Source: an uncultured Alphaproteobacteria bacterium
GTDB lineage: Bacteria > Pseudomonadota > Alphaproteobacteria > HIMB59
Length of the DNA: 64,000 nucleotides
Assembly (NCBI GenBank): GCA_902530745.1
Contig: CACABO010000001.1
Coordinates: forward strand, 62,001 to 126,000
Direction: 5' to 3'
Made by a program: the position numbers and the translations under genes. Within the stretch, counting starts at the first letter, position 1, and the number at the start of each line of letters is the position of its first letter. Below, in pieces: positions 36,035 to 44,557 of the stretch. Below the pieces are notes generated by a model. It was not told where the DNA came from. It searched no databases and worked only from the letters and a program-made list of their open reading frames with translations.

Positions 36035-37504
36035 ATGACAGCGCTAGAAACGTACGTTAAGGATAAAAAGAGACAAGACTATATAAAACAAGTTAGAAAA
36101 AAAATTGATAAATTAGGAATTGAGTACATTTATTATCAATTTATTTCTGTTACAGGTCGAATTGTAGGTAAAGGTGTTCCTGCAGATCATTGGGAGAGTG
36201 TAGCCAATAAAGGTTTCCAATTAGTTTATGGAGCTACTGCTAATCTATTTACAAATAGACATGGTGATTACATAGGTTATGGACCAGAGGCTCACGAATT
36301 AGTGGGTATACCTGACCCTGAAACATTTGTTCAAATCCCATGGGATAAAAGAATTGCCAGAGTTTTTTGTACTTGTTTTAGAAACAGGGAAGAAGAAAAA
36401 GATCCTGGTGGATATCTTACATCTGATTGCAGAGGTAACTTAAAAAGAGCCCACGAAGAATTTAAAAAGAAACACAAACTAGAATTACGAGCAGGAACAG
36501 AACCTGAAATGATGTGGTTAACAAAAAACGAAGATGGTTCACCGACTGGTTCAGGTTTCTCTAAGCCCTACTGCTATCACATTGATCAATTTGAATCATT
36601 AAGACCTGTTTACATGAAAGTAATTGAGTATTCACGTGCAATGGGTTTGGACATTATCCAAGGTGACCATGAGGACGCGCCTGGACAATTAGAACTAAAT
36701 TTCAACTACGATGATGTTGTTAGAAACGCTGACAGGCTATCAACTTACAGACAAATCTGTGCTCAAGTAGCAAGAGAATTTAATTTGATTGCTTGTTTTC
36801 TGAGTAAACCATTTGTTGGCGTGTCTGCTTCTGGGTGTCACACAAATATTTCACTCTGGAAGGGCGGAAAAGATGAGTTAATACCATGTGGTAATAAGAC
36901 TATCCCAGGTATGGAAAATGTATTTCATCACCGTAGGGGAGGTACAAATGTCTTTATGCCGGACGGAAAAGATAGAAGAATCCCTGGAAAAATAGGCCTT
37001 CAAGCAATTGGTGGTGTCATGGAACACCTTCCTGCTTTAACAGCCTTGGGTTCCTCAACTGTGAATTCATATAGAAGACTTTGGGATACAGGTTTTTGGG
37101 CTCCAGTTTATGCGGACTGGGGATATCAAAACAGAACCTGTGGTTTAAGGGTATCTGCCCCTGGTAGATTTGAATATCGATCAGTTGACTCAGCCCACAA
37201 CCCATACTTAATGGGAAGCGGTCTGTTGAAAGCATTCGACCATGGTATTTCAAAGAAAATGGATCCAGGCAAACCTGAACAACAAAATATGTATGAACAA
37301 ATGAAAGCTGGTAAGCAAGTTGAAAAATTACCAATGACTCTTGGTGAGGCATTAGATCGATTAGAAACCGACAAGGTAATACAAGATGCTCTACCAGGCG
37401 ACATGATGAAAGTGTTTATGGAGTATAAAAGAGATGAGTGGGAAGAATTTTTAGCAACTCCGACTCAATGGGATCTCGATAAATACCTAGATTGCTTACC
37501 ATAA
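36035..37504 (+). CDS. glnT: GlnT-like glutamine synthetase homologue
   Basis: 489 aa ligase of the glutamine synthetase superfamily, type seen as GlnT beside glxBCD in rhizobia. Catalytic-domain motifs are present: glutamate/metal residues in RAGTEPEMMWL, HEDAPGQLELNF, the ATP/His motif SKPFVGVSASGCHTNISLW, and GRFEYRSVDSAHNPYL. The N-terminal FDGSS loop that forms the ammonium site in true GlnA is not visible (here VYGATANLFTNRHGD), suggesting an amine other than ammonia is joined to glutamate. GGAGGAGGA precedes the ATG. Followed 19 bases later by glxB. Confidence 0.8.
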   Translation: MTALETYVKDKKRQDYIKQVRKKIDKLGIEYIYYQFISVTGRIVGKGVPADHWESVANKGFQLVYGATANLFTNRHGDYIGYGPEAHELVGIPDPETFVQIPWDKRIARVFCTCFRNREEEKDPGGYLTSDCRGNLKRAHEEFKKKHKLELRAGTEPEMMWLTKNEDGSPTGSGFSKPYCYHIDQFESLRPVYMKVIEYSRAMGLDIIQGDHEDAPGQLELNFNYDDVVRNADRLSTYRQICAQVAREFNLIACFLSKPFVGVSASGCHTNISLWKGGKDELIPCGNKTIPGMENVFHHRRGGTNVFMPDGKDRRIPGKIGLQAIGGVMEHLPALTALGSSTVNSYRRLWDTGFWAPVYADWGYQNRTCGLRVSAPGRFEYRSVDSAHNPYLMGSGLLKAFDHGISKKMDPGKPEQQNMYEQMKAGKQVEKLPMTLGEALDRLETDKVIQDALPGDMMKVFMEYKRDEWEEFLATPTQWDLDKYLDCLP

Positions 37505-37523
37505 GATAAGATAGGAGAAAAGT

Positions 37524-38465
37524 ATGTGTGGAATAGCTGGAGTTATAAATAAAAAGAAGACAGTCAACGTCGGTGAACAAATGGGCCTTATGTTACAAGG
37601 TCTTAAACATAGGGGACCTGACTCAACAGGATATGCTATGTACGGAACACCTTTAAAAAAAGGCTTTGTAATGAGATTTAAAATATCTGAAAACGAGGCT
37701 GAAAAGGTAAATGCAACTGTCGACTCACCTGCTGATTTAAAAAATAGAAAAAATGCTGTCGACTCTATTTTAAAAAAACATGGTGCTAAAGTAACAAAAG
37801 AAAGCTCCAGCACCCCATACGCTTTCAGATATATATTTGATTTTAAAGGTGACCTCACAGATTTGGCTACTGAGATAGAAACAGTCGAAAAAACTGAAAT
37901 TTTATCAATTGGTAAGGGTCTTGAACTCATTAAAGACTTAGGCGATGCAAATACTGTATCCAATCAATATGGCCTTGATAAATTTATGGGTACACACGGT
38001 ATTGGCCATACAAGGATGGCTACCGAGTCTGATGTAGATATTAAATCTGCACACCCTTATTGGGCTTTCCCTTTTGAGGATGTGTCAGTTGTTCATAATG
38101 GTCAATTGACTAATTATTGGGGCAATCGAAGAGTACTTGAAAGAAAAGGTTACAGGTTTAATTCAAATTGTGACTCAGAAATAATTGCTGTCTATATAGC
38201 TGATAAGATGGCTAACGGCATTGAACTAGAAAAAGCTATGCATGATAGCTTGGATGAGCTCGATGGAGTTTTTACATATGTTGTAGCAACAAAGGATCAG
38301 TTAGGAATGGCAAAAGACCATATGGCCGCTAAGCCAATGGTAATCTACGAAAGTAAAGACATCGTAGCATGTGCATCAGAGGAAGTTGCTATTAGGAATA
38401 TATTTCCTCACGAAATTAAAACATATGACCCTTATGAAGCGGAGGTAAAAGTATGGCAGGCATAA
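37524..38465 (+). CDS. glxB: GlxB-like class II glutamine amidotransferase (second copy)
   Basis: 313 aa. MCGIAGVINKKK puts the nucleophile at Cys2, and KHRGPDSTGYAMYG, HGIGHTRMATESD and VVHNGQLTNYWGNRR complete the site. It is about 20 residues longer than MgsA (30825), with insertions after residue 50. First of the second split glutamate-synthase trio, overlapping glxC by 13 bases. With the GlnT-like ligase directly upstream, it may hydrolyse the gamma-glutamyl amide that ligase makes and pass the amine on. The family role is known, the substrate inferred. Confidence 0.83.
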   Translation: MCGIAGVINKKKTVNVGEQMGLMLQGLKHRGPDSTGYAMYGTPLKKGFVMRFKISENEAEKVNATVDSPADLKNRKNAVDSILKKHGAKVTKESSSTPYAFRYIFDFKGDLTDLATEIETVEKTEILSIGKGLELIKDLGDANTVSNQYGLDKFMGTHGIGHTRMATESDVDIKSAHPYWAFPFEDVSVVHNGQLTNYWGNRRVLERKGYRFNSNCDSEIIAVYIADKMANGIELEKAMHDSLDELDGVFTYVVATKDQLGMAKDHMAAKPMVIYESKDIVACASEEVAIRNIFPHEIKTYDPYEAEVKVWQA

Positions 38466-39289
38466 CAAAAAGAACTACTGCTTTTGATGATGAAAATTTA
38501 TCAGGTAGATCGCAAAAATTATATTTTGAAGTAACAGAAGAAGAAAATTATACCTACTACGGTAATCACGAAGTTGATTTTAATAAAAGAACCTCCATTG
38601 ATTGTGAAGGCATTGATGCACATGAGTTGAATCAAAAAATTAGAGATGCAATTCGAAAGGGATATGGGTCTATAGTTATTAAAAACCCTGGTGCAAAACA
38701 CTCACTTGGTGTGGGAATTCTAAATAAGTTAAACTTAATCTTTGAGGGTAGCTTAGGTTATTTTGGTATCGGTTGTATCGATGGACCAACAGTGAGAGTT
38801 AACGGAAGAGTTGGTTGGTCATGTGCTGAAAATATGATGTCAGGAAAAGTTGTTGTTGAAAACAATGCAGGATCTTGTTTTGGAGCTGCTCTTAGAGGTG
38901 GTGACCTTATAGTTAAAGGCGATGCAGGTGCAAGAACTGGAATTGATATGAAAGGTGGCACTATTCTTATTGGAGGAAATGCTGGAGCTTACACGGGATT
39001 TATGATGCAAAGAGGAAGAATTATCGTTTGTGGTGATGTAAACGCAAACATGGGTGACTCAATGTATGATGGAATCATTTTTGTAGGAGGAGAGCCTCAT
39101 TCGCTTGGAACAGACTGCGTACCTGGTGAAATGAATGAACACGAGGTTAGATGGCTAGAACAAAAAATTAAAAATGCTGAGATTGATTGCAAGGTCCCAG
39201 CTTCAAAATTTAAGAAATACGTTGCAGGAAGAATGCTCTGGAATTATGACAATCTAGAGCCAGCAGAAAAGAAAGGAATATTAGGCTAA
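38453..39289 (+). CDS. glxC: GlxC-like beta-helix subunit (second copy)
   Basis: 278 aa counterpart of the GXGXG domain of glutamate synthase, about 50 residues longer than MgsB owing to an N-terminal extension. Repeats seen include GSLGYFGIGCIDGPTVRVNG, CAENMMSGKVVVEN, GGDLIVKGDAGARTG, GGNAGAYTGFMMQRGRIIV and GDSMYDGIIFVGG. Overlaps glxB by 13 bases and glxD by one. Likely structural, joining amidotransferase and FMN subunits. Confidence 0.85.
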   Translation: MAGITKRTTAFDDENLSGRSQKLYFEVTEEENYTYYGNHEVDFNKRTSIDCEGIDAHELNQKIRDAIRKGYGSIVIKNPGAKHSLGVGILNKLNLIFEGSLGYFGIGCIDGPTVRVNGRVGWSCAENMMSGKVVVENNAGSCFGAALRGGDLIVKGDAGARTGIDMKGGTILIGGNAGAYTGFMMQRGRIIVCGDVNANMGDSMYDGIIFVGGEPHSLGTDCVPGEMNEHEVRWLEQKIKNAEIDCKVPASKFKKYVAGRMLWNYDNLEPAEKKGILG

Positions 39290-40623
39290 TGGCAAAACGT
39301 AATACACAACTATTAGGACAAAACTCAATTTTTACCCCCGAGGTAATGGACGACATTCATATCAAATCACAACTTGGTCGTTATCGTATGCGTGGTATGG
39401 CGTTAATGAAAAAAATTCCTCACTGGGATGACTTAGTTTTTTTACCAGGCACATTAACAAGATTTGTTATTGAAGGTTACAGAGAGAAGTGTCTAACAGA
39501 AACAATAATAGGTCCTAGAGCAAAAAATCCTATCAAACTTGATATTCCTGTTTACATAACAAGTATGAGTTTTGGTGCTCTTTCTTATGAAGCAAAAACT
39601 GCTTTAGCTAGAGGTTCATCAATGGCTGGAAGTGCAACTTGCTCTGGAGAAGGGGGTATGATACCTGATGAGAGAAGGTACTCTCACAAATGGTATTATC
39701 AATGTATTCAATCCAGGTATGGCTTCAACCCACACCATGCTCAATTAGCTGACGCCATTGAGGTTTTCATTGGCCAAGGTCAAAAAGTTGGGATGGGTGG
39801 TCACTTAATGGGCCAGAAAGTTACTGACCAAGTAGCTGAGATGAGATCGTTACCTGCTGGTATTGATCAAAGATCTCCTGCTAGACACCCAGACTGGATG
39901 GGACCGGACGATTTAGCTCTTAAGGTTCAAGAATTAAGAGAATTAACTGACAATCAAGTGCCAATTCAATTGAAGTTAGGTGCATCAAGAGTTTATGATG
40001 ATGTCAGAATGGCAGCAAAATGTGACCCTGACTCTATATTTTTAGACTCTATGGAAGGTTCAACAGCAGCTGGTCCACACATTGCAGCAGCTAATACTGG
40101 TATTCCTGGTATCGGTGCAATTAGAGAAGCAAGAAGAGCTTTGGACGATGTGGGAAAAACTGGTGAAATATCATTAGTATTTGCTGGAGGTATTAGAGAT
40201 GGAGCTGATATGGCTAAAGCCTTAGCTCTTGGGGCAGATGCTATTGCTATCGGTACAGCTGGATTAGTAGCACTGAACTGTAACAAAGATATTCCAGAAG
40301 CTGATTATGAAAAAGAAATGGGAGTGGAGGCAGGTTACTGCTATCACTGTCATACTGGTAGATGTCCAGTTGGTGTGGCCACACAGGATCCTGTTCTTAG
40401 AAGTAGATTAGACCCAACAGAGGCAGCAGAAAGAGTTTATAATTTGCTCAGCACTATGACTCTTGAGTGCCAAATGTTAGCAAGAGCATGTGGTAAGACA
40501 AACATTCACTCACTTGAGCCAGAAGATCTAGCTGCATTGACAATGGAGTCATCAGCAATGGCAAAAGTTCCATTAGCTGGTACAGATTTAACAGTAGGTG
40601 TAGATAACTACCACTCAATTTAG
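39289..40623 (+). CDS. glxD: GlxD-like FMN glutamate-synthase subunit with Fe-S motif (second copy)
   Basis: 444 aa paralogue of MgsC with the same FMN-barrel motifs (YITSMSFGALSYEAKTALAR, GSATCSGEGGMIPDE, VFIGQGQKVGMGGH, DSMEGSTAAGPH, FAGGIRDGADMAKALALGAD). Unlike MgsC it keeps a Cys cluster: Cys351, Cys354 and Cys359 in YCYHCHTGRCPVGVATQDP, the place of the iron-sulfur ligands in glutamate synthase, so this copy can probably do redox chemistry. Last enzyme gene of the unit; a Lys-rich small protein follows after 9 bases. Confidence 0.86.
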   Translation: MAKRNTQLLGQNSIFTPEVMDDIHIKSQLGRYRMRGMALMKKIPHWDDLVFLPGTLTRFVIEGYREKCLTETIIGPRAKNPIKLDIPVYITSMSFGALSYEAKTALARGSSMAGSATCSGEGGMIPDERRYSHKWYYQCIQSRYGFNPHHAQLADAIEVFIGQGQKVGMGGHLMGQKVTDQVAEMRSLPAGIDQRSPARHPDWMGPDDLALKVQELRELTDNQVPIQLKLGASRVYDDVRMAAKCDPDSIFLDSMEGSTAAGPHIAAANTGIPGIGAIREARRALDDVGKTGEISLVFAGGIRDGADMAKALALGADAIAIGTAGLVALNCNKDIPEADYEKEMGVEAGYCYHCHTGRCPVGVATQDPVLRSRLDPTEAAERVYNLLSTMTLECQMLARACGKTNIHSLEPEDLAALTMESSAMAKVPLAGTDLTVGVDNYHSI

Positions 40624-40632
40624 GAGAGTATT

Positions 40633-41109
40633 ATGGTTAAAAAGAAAGTTACAAAAAAGAAATCAACTTCTGCAAAATCAAAAAAACCTACTAAGTCAAA
40701 AGGTTATCAAGTTGTCGGCGGAGCTAAATTAAAAGATAAGGAAATTAAAACATCAAGAGAAAAAATGATTGGCCAGCATATTGGCTATCGTTATGATGTT
40801 AACTTAATTCCTGATTACAAGCACTTAACACCATTTCTTAAACAATATATCGAAATTATGGGTTGGGATGATTTAAATTGGTTAGAGGACATCCATATGG
40901 GTTTTGAAGGTGATACCCCTGCTGTGTTTGACAGAAATGCAAACGCTTGGATCACTTTGCCAAAGAAGATTAAACTTCCAAAAAACCAACAAGATAGAGA
41001 TATGTTAGCAAGAGAACTTTTAATTAAGTTTCAAATGTCACCTAATCATCCCTTGGTACAGTTAAAAAGAACATACGCTAAGGGTGAGAACTTTAAGTTA
41101 GTTGAGTAA
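40633..41109 (+). CDS. Unknown Lys-rich protein ending the glnT-glxBCD unit
   Basis: 158 aa, not recognised. The first 25 residues are Lys/Ser/Thr-rich (MVKKKVTKKKSTSAKSKKPT) and probably disordered. From about residue 45 there is an ordered region with many aromatic and acidic residues (IGYRYDVNLIPDYKHLTPFL, EIMGWDDLNWLEDIHMGFEG). No signal peptide or membrane segment. It begins 9 bases after glxD with a GGAGAG site and ends at a strong terminator, so it belongs to the operon. It may be an accessory or assembly subunit. No function can be assigned. Confidence 0.7.
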   Translation: MVKKKVTKKKSTSAKSKKPTKSKGYQVVGGAKLKDKEIKTSREKMIGQHIGYRYDVNLIPDYKHLTPFLKQYIEIMGWDDLNWLEDIHMGFEGDTPAVFDRNANAWITLPKKIKLPKNQQDRDMLARELLIKFQMSPNHPLVQLKRTYAKGENFKLVE

Positions 41110-41119
41110 AATTTTATAA

Positions 41120-41143
41120 ATAAGGGAGCCTTTGCTCCCTTAT
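41120..41143. terminator. Bidirectional terminator after the glxBCD unit
   Basis: ATAAGGGAGC and GCTCCCTTAT form a perfect 10-base-pair stem with a CTTT loop. A-rich sequence precedes and T-rich sequence follows, so it can stop transcription from both the glxD/Lys-rich gene and the convergent gene ending at 41157. Confidence 0.88.
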
Positions 41144-41156
41144 ACTTTCAAATATT

Positions 41157-41711
41157 TTAATCTTTAATTCTTATTAATTTAGATTTTTTCCAATTTGGAA
41201 TAAACTTTATAACATCTATGTCATTCCCCAAACCAGGATTAAAATTTTTATTATGCCAAAAAATATTTTCCCAATGTTCCTCATTTTTATCAAGAATAAA
41301 AGGAGAACATGACAATCTATAATTTGTAGAAAGGTGAATAAAATCTAAAATACATGAGCCGTCTTTAACTACTTTTTTTGAAATACTTGAATTTTTTGGA
41401 AAAGTAGCAAATAAAGAGTCTGAAAATTTATCTTTATCCATAAAATATTCAGAAGATAAAAATTTATTCATTTTATCAAATCTATCAGCAGGATCGTAAG
41501 TTCGTTTAAATGTGTGTTCAAATAGTTTTGTCGTGTTTACAGGATCATTTTCTGAAATTACAACAATAATTCTTAGAAGTTCATTTCCTTTTTTATCAAG
41601 CAATATTGGTGCCATAGATGAGTTTGGTCTACCATTTTGTGTTCTAAATGCCTGAATTCTAGATTGACATTGCCAATCAAGAAACTTTTCTTGTAAAACT
41701 TCAGGAGTCAT
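41157..41711 (-). CDS. Unknown protein co-transcribed with gmaS
   Basis: 184 aa, not recognised. No signal peptide, membrane segment or known nucleotide-binding loop. Starts MTPEVLQEKFLDWQCQSRIQ and is rich in Trp, Phe and Asn, with a conserved-looking core RLSCSPFILDKNEEHWENIF. It begins 7 bases after the gmaS stop and no other gene follows on this strand before the terminator, so it must be expressed with gmaS. This suggests a role in methylamine assimilation, possibly as a regulator or partner of GmaS, but nothing in the sequence shows the activity. Confidence 0.7.
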   Translation of the reverse strand: MTPEVLQEKFLDWQCQSRIQAFRTQNGRPNSSMAPILLDKKGNELLRIIVVISENDPVNTTKLFEHTFKRTYDPADRFDKMNKFLSSEYFMDKDKFSDSLFATFPKNSSISKKVVKDGSCILDFIHLSTNYRLSCSPFILDKNEEHWENIFWHNKNFNPGLGNDIDVIKFIPNWKKSKLIRIKD

Positions 41712-41718
41712 TAATAAT

Positions 41719-43026
41719 TTAACAATCTAGAGTTGTTTCTCTTTCCCAACTAGAAAGGTGTTTATTAAAAGTACCCCAATCTAGATTTTTTAATTTTACA
41801 TAGCTATTAACTAAATCATCACCAAAACCTGCTCTAATGATTTTTGATTTATCAAAATCACGTATTGCATCAAGAAGATTTAATGGCAATTTTTTTACTT
41901 TCCCAGCCTTGTGACCCTCTGTGTACATATTAATGTCTAATCGTTTTCCAGGGTCTCTTTTATTATTTAAACCGTCCAAACCTAAAAGTAAAATACCTGC
42001 TTGAAGTAAATAAGGATTTGTAGCTCCATCCATTAATCTTAATTCAAATCTTCCTGCTCCAGGAACTCTTACCATGTGTGTCCTGTTGTTACCTGCCCAA
42101 GTAATCGAGCTTGGCGACCAAGTTGCACCTGATGTTGTTACACTACCGTTAATTCTTTTATAGGAGTTTACAGTTGGGTTAAAAACAGCAGCCATTTTGT
42201 CCGCACTTTCCATTATTCCACCTAAGAAATTGTAACCAGTTTTGGATAAACCTAATTCATCTTTTTTATCTAAAAACATATTTTTTTTGCCAAATTTATC
42301 CCAAATAGAAATATGACAATGACAGCCATTACCAGTTAAATTTGTAAAAGGTTTGGGCATGAAAGTTGCCCTTAATAAATGTTTTTCTGCAATAGATTTT
42401 ACCATGAATTTAAAAAAAGCATGTCTATCTGCAGTTACTAGACAATCTGAGAAATCCCAATTCATTTCAAATTGCCCATTCGCATCCTCATGATCATTTT
42501 GGTAAGGTTTCCATCCTAGTGAAATCATTGAGTCACATATCTCAGTGATAACATCATATCTTCTCATTAAAGCAGAGGAGTCATAGCATGGTTTTGCTTG
42601 CGTATCCCTTTGATCTGATAAAGATGTCCCGTCTTCGTTGACCAAAAAGAATTCACATTCAACACCTGACTTCATATAAAGATTTTTTTTAGCTGCTTTT
42701 TCTATTTGTCTTTTTAAGGCTATTCTTGGCGAAGCTTCTACTGGTTTACCATCCATATACAAATCAGAGGCAACCCAAGCTATTTCTTTATTCCAAGGAA
42801 GCTGGATAACACTATCACCATCAGGCATACCAAACATATCAGAGTCAGCTGGAGACATATCAAGCCATGTTGCAAAACCTGCAAATCCAGCTCCTTCAGA
42901 TTGAATTTCATCTATAGCTGTTGCAGGTACAAGCTTTGATCTAAGCACCCCAAATAAATCTACAAAGCTTACAAAAAAATATTTGACACCATTTTTTTTA
43001 GCAAATTGGTGAAGGTTAGTTGCCAT
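41719..43026 (-). CDS. gmaS: Gamma-glutamylmethylamide synthetase GmaS
   Basis: 435 aa ATP-dependent ligase joining methylamine to glutamate. The N-terminus (KYFFVSFVDLFGVLRSKLVP) is characteristic of GmaS. The superfamily sites are present: GVECEFFLV, NDHEDANGQFEMNW, MPKPFTNLTGNGCHCHIS and GRFELRLMDGATNPYL. The ammonium-site FDGSS loop of true glutamine synthetase is replaced by FAGFATWLDMSPADSD. AGAGGAGA precedes the ATG. Divergent from the Amt-type channel across 233 bases, and forms an operon with the unknown 184 aa gene. It feeds MgsABC. Confidence 0.88.
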   Translation of the reverse strand: MATNLHQFAKKNGVKYFFVSFVDLFGVLRSKLVPATAIDEIQSEGAGFAGFATWLDMSPADSDMFGMPDGDSVIQLPWNKEIAWVASDLYMDGKPVEASPRIALKRQIEKAAKKNLYMKSGVECEFFLVNEDGTSLSDQRDTQAKPCYDSSALMRRYDVITEICDSMISLGWKPYQNDHEDANGQFEMNWDFSDCLVTADRHAFFKFMVKSIAEKHLLRATFMPKPFTNLTGNGCHCHISIWDKFGKKNMFLDKKDELGLSKTGYNFLGGIMESADKMAAVFNPTVNSYKRINGSVTTSGATWSPSSITWAGNNRTHMVRVPGAGRFELRLMDGATNPYLLQAGILLLGLDGLNNKRDPGKRLDINMYTEGHKAGKVKKLPLNLLDAIRDFDKSKIIRAGFGDDLVNSYVKLKNLDWGTFNKHLSSWERETTLDC

Positions 43027-43047
43027 TATATATCTCCTCTATTTGAA

Positions 43048-43064
43048 TATGCAAATCGTGCATA
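43048..43064. promoter_or_regulatory. Inverted repeat upstream of gmaS
   Basis: TATGCAAATCGTGCATA: 6-base arms TATGCA/TGCATA around AATCG, ending 22 bases before the gmaS ATG. It has the T-N11-A form of LysR-type sites but resembles no site I can name with confidence. It is unlike the IclR-type palindromes elsewhere in the window. Confidence 0.35.
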
Positions 43065-43209
43065 CCATTAAAAAAACAATTGAACTCAATCTTTTTTTAA
43101 CATTAATTAACTTCTTTTGATTTTATAATTAAGTCAATTAAAAGTAAAATACATAAAAGTACAGGAAAGAAGATTCTATAAAGTTGTAAAAAGATTTTTT
43201 CTCTGTCCT

Positions 43210-43233
43210 TTTTTATTTTTATAAAAATAAAAA
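43210..43233. promoter_or_regulatory. AT-only palindrome upstream of the amt-type gene
   Basis: A perfect 24-base palindrome made only of A and T, with 12-base arms and the centre TTTTTATAAAAA, ends 26 bases before the channel-gene ATG. It could be an operator, a cruciform-prone element or a leader hairpin. In such AT-rich sequence chance is a serious alternative. Confidence 0.3.
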
Positions 43234-43259
43234 GTAATAATTTATAAGGAGATCATATA

Positions 43260-44537
43260 ATGACACTTGAAGAACTTGAATCGTACGTGATGATGCAAGC
43301 AAACGTCAGTATGGAAGCTTACTATTGGTGGTGTACTGCGTTAATGATTGCAATTCACGTGGGTTTCTTGATGTATGAAGTAGGATCGTCTCGTTTTAAA
43401 AACGCGGTCTCTTCAGCTACAAAAAACCTTTTAGCGTTCGCGTTTATGATACCAACCTTCTGGTTATTTGGTTGGTATATTTATTTAGCATTCCCAATGG
43501 GATTTACTCCTATTGAGCTAGAGGGTTATGGAACACCTTGGAACGTATCAATGGGACCAATGTTAAGTGACCAAGCCACAGGTGTTTTCTGGGCGGCATT
43601 TACATTATTTGCTTGTACCACAGCATCTATTTTTTCAGGATCTGTTCTTGAGAGAATAAGAATTAGCTCATTTACTTTCTTAGCTGTTGTTTTAGGATCA
43701 GTAGCTTGGATCTTAGCCGCTTCATGGGGCTGGCATCCTGATGGATGGTTAGTAACACAATTTGGATATCATGATGTTGGAGCAGCTGGTGTTGTTCACA
43801 TGGTAGCAGGTTGGTTTGCTTTCGGAGTTGTCTTAAACTTAGGTCCTAGAGTTGGTAAATACAATGCTGACGGTTCTGCGAATGAGATTGAGGGTCATGA
43901 CCTTCGTTTCTCATTTATAGGCCTGTTAATGATTATTGTTGGTTTCTTCGGATTCCTAGGTGGTTGTTTAATCTGGGCAGGTGCAGAGTTTGGTGGTTGG
44001 ATAAACATTTACGGTGCTCCAGCAACACTATCTTCTTTCGCATTCAATACCCTAATGGGTCTTGGCGGTGGAATGATTGGAGCATTTTGGATGAGTAAAG
44101 GTAACCCATTCTGGATGATGTCAGGTGGACTTGCAGGTATATTCTCCTGTGCGTCGGGACTTGATGTTTGGTATCCAGGATTAGCCTTTGTTCTTGGTTT
44201 TGTTGGCGGTGTGATAATTATTCCTGCGAATAATTGGCTACATAGTGTTTTCAAGATCGATGATCCAGTAGGAGCTATCTCTGTTCACGGAGTTGCCGGT
44301 ATATGGGGTGTGATTGCAATGGGATTATTTGCATCAGGCTATCCAGCATCTGGTGATATTCCTCCAACAAGTTTTGGTGGACAGTTAGTTGGATGTATAG
44401 TCATGTTCTTAGTAGGATTTGTACCTGGTTATGGTTTATCATTTATTATGAAAATGATGAATTGGTTACGTGTACCAGATGCAGTTCAAAAAGCAGGTAT
44501 TGATAGCGCTGAGTTAAATCTCAAGGCATATCAGTAA
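43260..44537 (+). CDS. amt: Amt/Mep-family ammonium or methylammonium channel
   Basis: 425 aa with about 11 membrane segments. The two pore histidines typical of Amt are kept, in HDVGAAGVVHMVAGW and in SVHGVAGIWG, and the Asp before the first is also present. The N-terminus has no obvious cleavable signal beyond the first helix. AAGGAG precedes the ATG. Being divergent from gmaS, it probably imports methylammonium and/or ammonium for gamma-glutamyl ligation. A 57 aa membrane protein follows 20 bases later. Transport of methylammonium rather than ammonium is inferred from position only. Confidence 0.88.
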   Translation: MTLEELESYVMMQANVSMEAYYWWCTALMIAIHVGFLMYEVGSSRFKNAVSSATKNLLAFAFMIPTFWLFGWYIYLAFPMGFTPIELEGYGTPWNVSMGPMLSDQATGVFWAAFTLFACTTASIFSGSVLERIRISSFTFLAVVLGSVAWILAASWGWHPDGWLVTQFGYHDVGAAGVVHMVAGWFAFGVVLNLGPRVGKYNADGSANEIEGHDLRFSFIGLLMIIVGFFGFLGGCLIWAGAEFGGWINIYGAPATLSSFAFNTLMGLGGGMIGAFWMSKGNPFWMMSGGLAGIFSCASGLDVWYPGLAFVLGFVGGVIIIPANNWLHSVFKIDDPVGAISVHGVAGIWGVIAMGLFASGYPASGDIPPTSFGGQLVGCIVMFLVGFVPGYGLSFIMKMMNWLRVPDAVQKAGIDSAELNLKAYQ

Positions 44538-44557
44538 CATATAAGGAAGGAGAAAAT

